Positions 35,587 through 44,227 of a DNA stretch of 54,170 nt are shown in pieces. Within the stretch, counting starts at the first letter, position 1; each line of letters begins with the position of its first letter. The stretch covers positions 1-54,170 of the forward strand of contig NZ_FTMM01000022.1 in NCBI RefSeq assembly GCF_900156075.1. The letters are read 5' to 3'. This DNA is from Chryseobacterium sp. RU37D. GTDB lineage: Bacteria; Bacteroidota; Bacteroidia; Flavobacteriales; Weeksellaceae. The notes under the pieces are model-generated. The model was not told where the DNA came from. It saw only the letters and a program-made list of their open reading frames with translations, and did no database searches. The position numbers and the translations under genes are program-made.

Positions 35587-35994
35587 AATGTTTTGGATAT
35601 CAATTGTGAATAGTCAGTTGTGAATTTTAAAATTAAGATAAAAATTGAGTTTCACAAAATTCGGACTTTTTAATTTTTACTTTGCTTTTTGCATTTCGTG
35701 TAAATTTATCTACATAAAGTTCGTCATTCCGTAAGGACCTAAACTTAGTATTAGATTGATTTATAGAAAGATTCGGGCCTAGATTCCTACAGAATGACAA
35801 ATTTTACGGATATTTTTAAAAAAATTAATTGATGATTGCGACCCTAGGCCCGTTGTAACGGCATCCTTTTGGGTTACAGACTGCGCTGCGCTGCGCCCGC
35901 AACCCAGAAGATATAGTGAGAAGAGGGAAATAGCTTCTAATAAAATTAAAAACTTTTGCACAATCAAAAGCTTGGACCACAAAACTCGTAGGTT
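35587..35994. repeat. Intergenic repeat cluster between iaaA and cphB
   Basis: At 35723-35801 a GTCATTCCGTAAGGACCTA left arm faces an inverted right arm (CCTAGATTCCTACAGAATGAC), so the unit is a long imperfect hairpin of the GTCATTCCG family. At 35825-35905 a GC-richer segment (GACCCTAGGCCCGTTGTAAC... to GCGCTGCGCTGCGCCCGCA) looks like a different mobile repeat. A 67-codon minus frame (35779-35982) runs through both and is not judged a gene. Confidence 0.55.
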
Positions 35995-36885
35995 TTACCG
36001 GTCCTGCGGTATCGGGTTAAATTGAGAATTTTCGATGGTTAACGTCTTTGTAATCAAATCATAATGATCATTCATTGACATAACGTGAACCGTCAAATTA
36101 TCAATAGAAATAGGCTCACCAAGATTAATATTCGTAAGATTGGTGTCTTTTATAAATCTTCCGTCCACTAAAATTACTAGCCCTGAGCCCACTGCTGTCA
36201 TTACATCATTATGAATGAAAAGTCCTGTATCTTCTCCCAATCCTATTCCCAACGTTCTCGGATTATTCACAACAGCCTGGAAAAGCCTTCCGATTCTTCC
36301 GCGCTGTACGAAATGAGTATCAATAATCACATTATCAATTAAGCCTAAACCCTGGGTAGTTTTAATTTCTCCTTTCAGGAGAGCTTCAGAGCTGCTTCCC
36401 TGATAGATCATATTTTCAGATGCAGCAGCAGCTCCGGCAGAAGTCCCGGAATAGATGAAGTCCTGCTCCTGATATTTAAATAAAATAGTATCGTGAAACC
36501 TTGTTCCGCCAAGAATTGATGTCAGTCTCAATTGATCTCCTCCGGTAAACATAACTACATCTGCAGCATTGGCTCTGGCAACCATTGCATCAGAATTAGC
36601 TTCCTCACGATTATGAATGTCGAGAATATTCACATTTTTTGCACCTAGAAATTCGAATGCTTTTTTATATTCGGTACCTACTATCTGCGGAATTTGAGAG
36701 GCTGTGGTTACAATTTCAATGACAGAATCTTCTTTAAGCTTAGATTCATTAATAATTTTTCTTAAAATACCTCTCTCAAAAAAGTTAAGATTTTTTTCAA
36801 TATTTTGATCAAAATCGGTTTCGGCAAAGCTTCCTTTGTTTACAGCGCCTCCGATTACAATTAATTTTCCAACGGGTTTCATCAT
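35995..36885 (-). CDS. cphB: Cyanophycinase
   Basis: A 296-residue serine exopeptidase (family S51) that degrades cyanophycin to beta-Asp-Arg dipeptides. The nucleophile Ser149 lies in SGTSAGAAAA; FTGGDQLRL (113-121) and a histidine in DTHFVQRGRIGRLF complete the expected site. ATG at 36885 or 36882 is chosen over a longer frame to 36933, because TAAATTTG (36892-36899, minus) places the promoter inside the longer frame. It is divergent from cphA. No signal peptide, so it acts on intracellular granules. Confidence 0.93.
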   Translation of the reverse strand: MMKPVGKLIVIGGAVNKGSFAETDFDQNIEKNLNFFERGILRKIINESKLKEDSVIEIVTTASQIPQIVGTEYKKAFEFLGAKNVNILDIHNREEANSDAMVARANAADVVMFTGGDQLRLTSILGGTRFHDTILFKYQEQDFIYSGTSAGAAAASENMIYQGSSSEALLKGEIKTTQGLGLIDNVIIDTHFVQRGRIGRLFQAVVNNPRTLGIGLGEDTGLFIHNDVMTAVGSGLVILVDGRFIKDTNLTNINLGEPISIDNLTVHVMSMNDHYDLITKTLTIENSQFNPIPQDR

Positions 36886-36891
36886 AGTGTG

Positions 36892-36923
36892 CAAATTTAA
36901 AAAATATTTAACATTTGGCGAAA
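36892..36923 (-). promoter_or_regulatory. Promoter of cphB with a very short leader
   Basis: On the minus strand TTTC (36920-36923), 20 bases, then TAAATTTG (36892-36899). The expected start point is about 3-6 bases upstream of the ATG at 36885, so the transcript may be nearly leaderless. Confidence 0.5.
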
Positions 36924-37031
36924 TTCGTGCCATATTTAGATTGATTCTGAGTATTTTAGAATTGTTAATAAAATTTCTAAAATTTTTACTAAATCTTATG
37001 TTATGATATAGTTTCGTTTAGGGTTTTACAT

Positions 37032-37039
37032 TATCTTTG
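37032..37039 (+). promoter_or_regulatory. Predicted -7 box of cphA
   Basis: TATCTTTG matches TAnnTTTG. The upstream -33 element is weak (TTTC at 37012-37015 with a short 16-base spacer). Predicted leader to the ATG at 37085 is about 42 bases. Confidence 0.5.
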
Positions 37040-37084
37040 ATTTTAAATGGGGTTATTATTAACAGTCAAATGCAAAATTAGTCT

Positions 37085-39712
37085 ATGAAAATCGAAAAAA
37101 TACAGGCATTGCGAGGCCCGAATATTTGGAGTATCAGAAGAAAAAAGCTGATACAGATGAGGTTGAATCTTGAGGAAATGGAAAATTTTCCTACCAATAA
37201 AATTGAAGGTTTTCGGGAAAGAATAGAAAAACTGATCCCATCACTATACACCCACAGATGTTCTGAAGGCGTAGAAGGCGGTTTTTTTCACAGGGTAGAA
37301 ACAGGAACATGGATGGGGCATGTTATTGAGCATATTGCTCTAGAAATCCAGACGTTAGCCGGAATGGATGTAGGTTTTGGAAGAACCCGCGAAACAAAAA
37401 CTCCCGGAGTTTATAATGTAGTTTTCAATTATTTGGAAGAAAATGCGGGAATTTATGCTGCTGAGGAGGCCGTGAAAATTGCAGAAACATTAATCAACGA
37501 TACTGAATATGATTTAAACGCATGTATTCAAAAATTAAAGGAAATTAGGGAAAGGGTTCGTTTAGGACCATCCACAGGAAGTATTGTCGAGGAAGCCGTT
37601 TCCAGAAAGATTCCCTGGATCCGGCTGGGAACAAATTCTCTGGTACAGCTCGGATATGGTGTAAATCAACAAAGATTTCAGGCAACGATTACCGGGAAAA
37701 CCAGCTCTATTGCGGTAGATATTGCCTGTAATAAAGAATTAACGAAAAGAATGCTCCACGATGCAGCAATCCCTGTCCCGATTGGCGATTTGGTAACTCA
37801 TGAAGAAGAACTGGATGCTGTGGTGAGAAAAATAGGATATCCGGTAGTTATTAAGCCTTTAGACGGAAATCACGGGAAAGGCTCATCAATTAATATTAAT
37901 GGTTGGGAAGCTGCAAAAGTAGGCTTGGAACATGCTCAGAAATATTCCCGGAAAGTAATCGTCGAAAAATATATTACAGGCTATGATTTCCGGCTCTTGG
38001 TCATTAATAATAAAATGGTGGCCGCAGCCCGAAGGGTTCCTGCACACATTGTAGGTGACGGGGAGCGGAACATACGACAGTTAATTGATAAAGAAAATAA
38101 AGACCCGAGAAGAGGATACGGGCATGAAAATGTTTTAACCGAAATTGAAGTAGATAAAGATACTACAGAGCTTCTTGAAAAGCTTCAATATACTTTGGAA
38201 ACGGTTCCTCAAAAAGGAGAAGTGGTATATTTAAAATCAACCGCAAATCTTTCAACGGGAGGAACTTCAATCGACGTTACCGATATGGTTCACCCGGAAA
38301 ATATCACAATGGCAGAAAGGATCTCAAAGATCATCGGTCTGGATGTCTGCGGGATTGATATTATGGCTGAAAACCTTACCCAGCCTTTAAAGGAAAGTGG
38401 AGGGGCTATTATTGAGGTTAATGCAGCACCGGGTTTCAGGATGCATCTTGCTCCGAGCGAAGGACTACCGAGAAATGTTGCTGCACCGGTTGTCGATATG
38501 CTGTATCCCCCCGGAAAACCTTTTACAATACCGATTATTGCCGTTACCGGAACAAATGGAAAAACAACGACCACAAGATTAATTTCACATATTGTTAAAA
38601 GCAACGGGTACAGGGTAGGATTTACCACTTCAGACGGAATTTATATTCAAAACACCATGCTGTCAAAAGGTGATACTACAGGCCCTCTTTCTGCAGAATT
38701 TATCTTAAAAGATCCTACTGTAGAATTTGCTGTTCTAGAAACCGCAAGAGGCGGGATTTTACGTTCCGGGCTTGGTTTTTCGCAATGCGATATCGGGGTT
38801 TTAACAAATATTGAGGAGGATCATTTGGGAATGAACGATATCCACAATCTGAAAGATTTAACAAGGGTAAAAAGGGTAGTCCTCGACAGTGTAAAGAAAA
38901 ATGGATGGAGCGTTCTGAATGCAGATAATGAATATTCTATGAAGATTATAAATGATCTGGATTCTAATGTAGCTATTTTCAGTATGAATGAGAATAATCC
39001 TCACATTCAGAAGTTTGCAAAGGAAGGGAAAATCACTTGTGTTTATGAAGAAGGTTTTGTAACCATCAAAAAAGGTGACTGGAAAATCAGGATCGGAAAA
39101 GCAAAAGATTTCCCGATTACCATGGAAGGGAAAGCTAAGTTTATGATTGAGAACGTTTTAGCCGCAAGTTTAGGATCTTATTTATACGGTTTCGGGATTG
39201 AAGATATTTCAAATTCTTTAAGAACCTTCATTCCGAGTGCGCAATTAACGCCGGGAAGGCTGAATGTTTTTAAGTTCAAAAATTTTAAAGTATTAATTGA
39301 TTTTGCTCATAATCCGGCAGGCTATCAAGCTATTGAAGATTATCTTAAAAATATAGAATCCAGTAAAAAAATCGGAATTATTTCCGGAGTAGGAGACCGA
39401 CGTGACAATGATATCAGGGAATGCGGGAAAATTGCCGGCAGAATGTTTGACCATATCATTATCCGAAACGAAAAGCATCTTCGCGGAAGAACGGAAGATG
39501 AGATCAACGGCCTTATCATCGAAGGAATGCAGTCCTCAGGAAGAAACGTAAGCTACGAAATTATTCCTAAAGAAATTGAAGCCCTGAAACACGCCATCGG
39601 AATGGCTGAAGAGGGGACTTTCATTACCGCTTTAAGCGATGTCATTTCTAATGCCATTGATCTTGTTCAGGAGTATCAAGCGAGAGAATTGCTTGAGGAT
39701 GAGAAGATGTAA
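37085..39712 (+). CDS. cphA: Cyanophycin synthetase
   Basis: An 875-residue enzyme that makes the polymer multi-L-arginyl-poly-L-aspartate from Asp, Arg and ATP. An N-terminal CphA domain (about 1-160) is followed by an ATP-grasp domain (about 220-470, KPLDGNHGKGSSIN, metal site EVNAAPGFRMH) that adds aspartate to the backbone. A Mur-ligase-like domain (about 480-870, P-loop GTNGKTTTTRL at 489-499) adds arginine. Domain order and length match CphA. It is divergent from cphB and has a repeat-derived terminator downstream. Confidence 0.97.
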   Translation: MKIEKIQALRGPNIWSIRRKKLIQMRLNLEEMENFPTNKIEGFRERIEKLIPSLYTHRCSEGVEGGFFHRVETGTWMGHVIEHIALEIQTLAGMDVGFGRTRETKTPGVYNVVFNYLEENAGIYAAEEAVKIAETLINDTEYDLNACIQKLKEIRERVRLGPSTGSIVEEAVSRKIPWIRLGTNSLVQLGYGVNQQRFQATITGKTSSIAVDIACNKELTKRMLHDAAIPVPIGDLVTHEEELDAVVRKIGYPVVIKPLDGNHGKGSSININGWEAAKVGLEHAQKYSRKVIVEKYITGYDFRLLVINNKMVAAARRVPAHIVGDGERNIRQLIDKENKDPRRGYGHENVLTEIEVDKDTTELLEKLQYTLETVPQKGEVVYLKSTANLSTGGTSIDVTDMVHPENITMAERISKIIGLDVCGIDIMAENLTQPLKESGGAIIEVNAAPGFRMHLAPSEGLPRNVAAPVVDMLYPPGKPFTIPIIAVTGTNGKTTTTRLISHIVKSNGYRVGFTTSDGIYIQNTMLSKGDTTGPLSAEFILKDPTVEFAVLETARGGILRSGLGFSQCDIGVLTNIEEDHLGMNDIHNLKDLTRVKRVVLDSVKKNGWSVLNADNEYSMKIINDLDSNVAIFSMNENNPHIQKFAKEGKITCVYEEGFVTIKKGDWKIRIGKAKDFPITMEGKAKFMIENVLAASLGSYLYGFGIEDISNSLRTFIPSAQLTPGRLNVFKFKNFKVLIDFAHNPAGYQAIEDYLKNIESSKKIGIISGVGDRRDNDIRECGKIAGRMFDHIIIRNEKHLRGRTEDEINGLIIEGMQSSGRNVSYEIIPKEIEALKHAIGMAEEGTFITALSDVISNAIDLVQEYQARELLEDEKM

Positions 39713-39724
39713 GAATTATGATTT

Positions 39725-39763
39725 ATTAGTTTCGGCGGCGGCGAAGCCGCCGCCGAAACTAAT
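39725..39763. terminator. GC-rich perfect hairpin after cphA
   Basis: Arms of about 18 bases (39725-39742 and 39746-39763) with a GAA loop; the core is TTTCGGCGGCGGC. It resembles the hairpin at 918-956 (both start TTTCGGCG and have 3-base loops) and lies 12 bases after the cphA stop. Confidence 0.8.
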
Positions 39764-39776
39764 TAGAATTATTGTA

Positions 39777-39882
39777 AAAAGATGCTTCGACTCCGCTCAG
39801 CATGACATTTCTAATACTAACTGTTTTGTTTTGGCAGCTAATTTTTAGCAGTGTCATGCTGAGCGGAGTCGAAGCATCTTTT
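39777..39882. repeat. TCGAAGCAT-family inverted repeat, most intact copy
   Basis: Perfect 31-base arms (39777-39807 and 39852-39882) start AAAAGATGCTTCGACTCCGC and end with its complement, around a 44-base loop with CTAATACTAACTG. It lies between convergent cphA and the ATP-grasp-like gene and probably terminates both. Confidence 0.9.
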
Positions 39883-39895
39883 ATTTAATTAAAAA

Positions 39896-41080
39896 TCATT
39901 CCTCACCAAAAAACGCATTAGAGCTTCCAATCCAGATTGCATCTTTTTTATTGAAATCTACGTTTACCATTGCGGCTTTCGTCATTCTTCCCAAATTTTC
40001 CAATAAAATAGGACGTTCGTCATTTTCGTACCAAATGTACAGCAAACGAATTTCTGCCTTTGAAAATTCTCCGTTAATATCTTCAAAAATCGGTTCGTAA
40101 TTCACTTTTCTTTGTAAAATATAGTTTTCTTTATCTTCAATAGCGTCTGTGATTTCTTTGGTTGGATTCAAATTAACACCACTTCCGGCGAAAGAAAATA
40201 AAGGCTTCAAAACAAAATCTTCAAGGTTTTCAGAACCCGGAAATTCATGTAAAAAATAACTTTTCGGAACAAACTGATGCTGCAAAAGAGGTAGCAAAAA
40301 CTTGGAAATTTTAAAGAACCAATTCGGGTGTGTAACCCAGGTTACATCGATATCTTCACGGAAGTCAAATTCTGTTTTAAGATCAGGAATTTTGTCTAAT
40401 TCATCAAAAATTACTCGGTTGTAGATTCTTTTAATTTCAGTTAATTTTCCATTGTTTTCGTAGAATAATTTTTTGCCTTCTTTTTTAATCTTGGTAAGGC
40501 ACACTGTTTTTATTCCCAGCAATTTTTCAGTTAAAACAAAATCAATGGCAGTCTTTTGTTTTTCAGGATAAATTTCAAGAAGAATTACATTTTCTGGATT
40601 TTCATTCCCAAGAATTAAATTTTTTAAGTAATATTTAAAATCTTCATGAGGCATTTTATTTCTGATTTCAGAAAGAAAAGGATAGACTTCGCAAAAAGTA
40701 TCCTCAAAAACTTTTTGAAAAGCGTATAATGACGGAAAGGCTTGAAGTTCTATCAGTTGCGGTTCTATTTCCCCGTTTTCACTTTTACAAATTCCAAAAT
40801 CGATGGTAAAAAAATGGGGTTTGTCTGTATCATTCGGGACACGGCAGTTATCTGGAATGGCTTTCTGCAGGGTTTCTGCAGGCAGATTTTTGATCTGATT
40901 GATAATGCTTTCGCTGGCGTCAAGCATTTTATTTTCAAATTCTTTACTTAAGAAAAGCGGACTTTCAGAAATCCTGAATGCTGACTCCAAACCGCTTTTT
41001 TCTTTTAGAATTTCTTTGAACCGGTTATATTTTTCTTGTGAAAACTCCTGATTAAACTGCTTTCTGTATTTTGAGATCAT
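39896..41080 (-). CDS. ATP-grasp-like ligase of unknown specificity
   Basis: A 394-residue protein. The C-terminal half resembles an ATP-grasp/glutathionylspermidine-synthetase-like domain: FVLKPLFSFAGSGVNL (about 289-304, Lys292 and Gly-rich loop), YILQRKVNYEP, EIRLLYIW and NLGRMTKAAMVNVDF. The N-terminal half contains DCGxE-like FTIDFGICKSENGEIEPQLIELQ. A ligase joining a carboxylate to an amine is likely, but substrate is unknown. It is the last gene of the eight-gene minus-strand run, 71 bases after the amidotransferase-like gene. Confidence 0.6.
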   Translation of the reverse strand: MISKYRKQFNQEFSQEKYNRFKEILKEKSGLESAFRISESPLFLSKEFENKMLDASESIINQIKNLPAETLQKAIPDNCRVPNDTDKPHFFTIDFGICKSENGEIEPQLIELQAFPSLYAFQKVFEDTFCEVYPFLSEIRNKMPHEDFKYYLKNLILGNENPENVILLEIYPEKQKTAIDFVLTEKLLGIKTVCLTKIKKEGKKLFYENNGKLTEIKRIYNRVIFDELDKIPDLKTEFDFREDIDVTWVTHPNWFFKISKFLLPLLQHQFVPKSYFLHEFPGSENLEDFVLKPLFSFAGSGVNLNPTKEITDAIEDKENYILQRKVNYEPIFEDINGEFSKAEIRLLYIWYENDERPILLENLGRMTKAAMVNVDFNKKDAIWIGSSNAFFGEE

Positions 41081-41151
41081 ATTCTTTTTCTTTGTGATTT
41101 TAAAAAATCGGACAATTGCTGCCCGATTTTATGTATTGATTTTAATTATAA

Positions 41152-41985
41152 TTAAGCCAAAGCCTTACAGCCCTTCAAAACGTTTTTTTTTGCAAACTGC
41201 AAGAATCGCGGAAGAATCTGTGCCTGGGTAAGGATAATTTTATCTTCATCGTCCATTCTGTCTATTGTTTCCAAATATTTTTCCATTCCGAAGCTTTCGA
41301 TCATGGCCTGCTTATTTTTTTCGTCTTTAAGGTTTTCCACCATACCTTCCGGATTGGCTTCCGGGTGAAATTGTGTGCCGAAGATCTCTTCTGAAAAGCG
41401 AATCGCCATCACCGCTCTTTCCAGATTAATATGGGGACGGAATTTTTCGATGGCCACGATTTTCATTCCTAATTCTTCAAAACGCTCATGATTAGGCTCA
41501 ATGAACTGATACGCTCTTGAATCCACCGCATAGAAAGGATCAGGAAGGTTTTTAAATAAAAATTCTTGTTCGCCTTCTTCCGTTTTATGAACTGGCATTA
41601 CCCCAAAAGAATACGATTTTCTCTTGCATATATTCCCCAACTCCCAATGTATACTTGCTAATTGGAAAGAATGGCAGATCAGAAACAAATATTTTTTATC
41701 CTCATTATATTTATTATGCTCAAAAACCGAATCTAAAAAGCAGGCAAATCTATCTTCCCACTCATGTCCTTCTCTGTGCGGATTTCCGGGGCCTCCCGAA
41801 GAAATAAAGATATCGAAATCTTCCACAGCCGGAATTTCATTTTTAAATCTTACATCAAAGGTGGTGATGCTTACATGTCCTTCAGAGCTCTGTTGAAAAG
41901 CTTCAGAAATTTCTTTTATATTTCTAAATCCTTGATTCACATGATTGTTATTCATGTCCAGCAATGCGATTCGAATATCTTTCAT
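41152..41985 (-). CDS. Class I glutamine amidotransferase-like protein
   Basis: A 277-residue protein with a GATase1 triad: Cys104 in LICHSFQLA, His207 and Glu209 in FGTQFHPEAN; the upstream loop SSGGPGNP (62-69) matches the oxyanion region. There is no fused synthetase domain. It could supply ammonia from glutamine or hydrolyse a gamma-glutamyl bond. It lies 34 bases downstream of the GCS2-family ligase gene, so a joint role with it is likely. Confidence 0.85.
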   Translation of the reverse strand: MKDIRIALLDMNNNHVNQGFRNIKEISEAFQQSSEGHVSITTFDVRFKNEIPAVEDFDIFISSGGPGNPHREGHEWEDRFACFLDSVFEHNKYNEDKKYLFLICHSFQLASIHWELGNICKRKSYSFGVMPVHKTEEGEQEFLFKNLPDPFYAVDSRAYQFIEPNHERFEELGMKIVAIEKFRPHINLERAVMAIRFSEEIFGTQFHPEANPEGMVENLKDEKNKQAMIESFGMEKYLETIDRMDDEDKIILTQAQILPRFLQFAKKNVLKGCKALA

Positions 41986-42019
41986 ACTACATTATATTTT
42001 TTGCAAAGTTACCAAAATA

Positions 42020-43138
42020 TTATGAAGCATGCTCGCCATGTGTTATACCATACTCTGTTTCTGAGATCATATAATCAACAACTTTCGTCAGATCTCCTGT
42101 TTCTTGGAAGATCTGAAGCTGCCTATCTGCGCCGGTTCCGTTTTCTAAAATTTTCCATGCGTATTCCACCTCTTCACGGCATCCGAGATCATCTACAACA
42201 TCATCTATAAACTCCAGAAGCTCTTTTAATAAGTGAGGATACGGAACGGATTCTTCTTTCCCAAAGTCTATCAGATGAGCTTCGATACCGCTTTTGGAAG
42301 CTCTCCATTTATTTTCATTTAATAATAATCTTCGGTAGCTTCTGAAACTTAAATTTTGCTGGTGAAGCTTATATATTTTGGCCACCAAAGCCTGCATAAT
42401 GGCTGCAAGGCAAACCGTTTCATCAATTCTCAGCGGCATATCACAAATTCTGAATTCAATGGTAGGGTAGAACGGGTGAACCCTCAGATCCCACCAGATT
42501 TTCTTGGCATTATCGATGGTTCCGGTCTTTACCAGAAGGTCAACATAGCTGTCGAATTCTGCTAAAGAATTGAAATAGCTGGGAATACCTGTTCTTGGGA
42601 ACTTAACGAAAATTTCCTGCCTGTAAGATTTAAAGCCGGTATACCTCCCGATCCAGAAAGGTGAATTGGTGGATAAGGCATAAATGTGCGGAAGAAAATA
42701 CCGCATTACATTCTGAATTCTCACACCTTCTTCACGGTTGGGAATTCCGATGTGGACATGGAGGCCAAAAATTAGGTTTTCGCGGGCCACATCTCCCATA
42801 TCATCTACGATTTTTATATATCTTTCTCCTTGGGTAATGGTATTTGCAGACCAGTGCGAAAATGGGTGTGTTCCACCTCCGGAAACGCGAAGCCCCTGCT
42901 CGTGGGCAGTTTTTATTAAATGTCTTCTTAAATTGGTAAGTTCGGCTCTTGCCTCCTGAATATTCTGGCAGATTCCCGTTTCCATCTCGATCATGGATTC
43001 GTGCATTTCGTGTTTTAAGTTTTCGCTTAAAACTGCTTTTCCACCTTCAATAATTTTCGAAACATGAGAGATCAGATCCCTGCTCTCAACATCAATGATT
43101 TGATATTCTTCTTCGATTCCTATGGTAAATTGATGCAT
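42020..43138 (-). CDS. GCS2-family carboxylate-amine ligase (YbdK-like)
   Basis: A 372-residue glutamate-cysteine-ligase-fold enzyme. Signature blocks: FTIGIEEEYQIID at the start, GTHPFSHW, FGLHVHIGI, and WWDLRVHPFYPTIEFRICDMPL. Length equals E. coli YbdK, which has weak glutamate-cysteine ligase activity. True substrates of this branch are mostly unknown. It sits between two predicted ATP-grasp or amidotransferase genes with gaps of 32 and 34 bases. Confidence 0.9.
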   Translation of the reverse strand: MHQFTIGIEEEYQIIDVESRDLISHVSKIIEGGKAVLSENLKHEMHESMIEMETGICQNIQEARAELTNLRRHLIKTAHEQGLRVSGGGTHPFSHWSANTITQGERYIKIVDDMGDVARENLIFGLHVHIGIPNREEGVRIQNVMRYFLPHIYALSTNSPFWIGRYTGFKSYRQEIFVKFPRTGIPSYFNSLAEFDSYVDLLVKTGTIDNAKKIWWDLRVHPFYPTIEFRICDMPLRIDETVCLAAIMQALVAKIYKLHQQNLSFRSYRRLLLNENKWRASKSGIEAHLIDFGKEESVPYPHLLKELLEFIDDVVDDLGCREEVEYAWKILENGTGADRQLQIFQETGDLTKVVDYMISETEYGITHGEHAS

Positions 43139-43170
43139 TTTTTTCGTGCTTTTAATTTCTTTTCAAATAA

Positions 43171-44124
43171 TTATTTTACAGAATCTTTAACGAAAGTTCC
43201 CCATGAAATATTAGGTTTTCCGGGAACATATTCTTTAGCCTTTTCTACGGCTAGTTTGGCTGCATGCTCTACGATCCATGCAAAATTTTCTTCACCTACA
43301 GAGTTTCTGTCTGCGTCAGGAGCCGGGTTGCAGAAGTCTATGGCATAAGGGATTCCGTCTCTCACTGCAAATTCTACGGTGTTGAAATCATAACCCAGCG
43401 CTTCATTCATTTTAATGGTATAGTCGTGAATAGTTTTTAATAATTTCTCCAGCTCCGCACCCTGAGTCTGATGGGTGGTGGCATATCTCAAATGGTGTGC
43501 ATTTCTTGGTTCGTAAGGCATGATGTGAACATATTTCTTGCCTAAACAATAGACTCTGTAATAATCTTCAAAGACAATTTCTTCCTGAACCATCATTACC
43601 AGCTGTTCTGTTTCTCCGAGTTTATTCCAAAGATCTTCAGGGTTTTCTACTCTGTAAACGTTTCTCCAGCCGCCGCCATCATGCGGTTTCATATAAGCCG
43701 GAAAACCAATATAATTGAATATATAATCCCAATCGTGAGGAAATTTCAGGTTTCTGAAAGAAGTTTCCGAAGTATTGGCCGGTCTTTCGTGTGACGGCAG
43801 CAAAACGGTTTTAGGAAGAGGAATCCCGAGTTTTATCATTAAAGCATTATTAAAAAACTTTTCGTCTGCACTCCACCAGAATGGGTTGTTAATCACATAA
43901 GTTCCGTTTAAGGCTGCATTTTTAAGATAGGCTCTGTAGAAAGGAACGTCCTGTGAAATCCTGTCGATAATTACTGCATATCCGTAATCTGCACCTTGCT
44001 CCAGCTTATCAATGGTTACGGGTTCGGCAACGATCTCTCCGCCTCCCAGCTCATTTACTTTATCGATAAACGCCCAGGGAAATGTGTCTTCCATACCGAA
44101 TAGGATTCCTACTTTTTTTGTCAT
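43171..44124 (-). CDS. ATP-grasp ligase, RimK/Ddl-like
   Basis: A 317-residue protein with an ATP-grasp core: a phosphate-binding loop in AYMKPHDGGGWRNVYRV, the hinge region MVQEEIVFEDYYRVY, and the metal site FAVRDGIPYAIDFCNPAPDADR. The N-terminal domain (GILFGMEDTFPWAFIDKVNE) is Rossmann-like. It should form an amide or peptide bond through an acyl-phosphate. The substrate is unknown. Confidence 0.88.
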   Translation of the reverse strand: MTKKVGILFGMEDTFPWAFIDKVNELGGGEIVAEPVTIDKLEQGADYGYAVIIDRISQDVPFYRAYLKNAALNGTYVINNPFWWSADEKFFNNALMIKLGIPLPKTVLLPSHERPANTSETSFRNLKFPHDWDYIFNYIGFPAYMKPHDGGGWRNVYRVENPEDLWNKLGETEQLVMMVQEEIVFEDYYRVYCLGKKYVHIMPYEPRNAHHLRYATTHQTQGAELEKLLKTIHDYTIKMNEALGYDFNTVEFAVRDGIPYAIDFCNPAPDADRNSVGEENFAWIVEHAAKLAVEKAKEYVPGKPNISWGTFVKDSVK

Positions 44125-44227
44125 AATTGATGTTTTTGATGTTATATTACTATTTGATTAATTTGAGGTTGAGATTTTATTTTCATTAAGATATTTAATC
44201 TAAATCTAAGCCTTAGTTTTATTTTAC

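Noticed and set aside
35779..35982. 67-codon minus-strand open frame between iaaA and cphB
   Set aside because: It runs through two repeat units, its composition follows them, and its end lies in the GTCATTCCG hairpin. It has a hydrophobic start but no start signals or recognised family.
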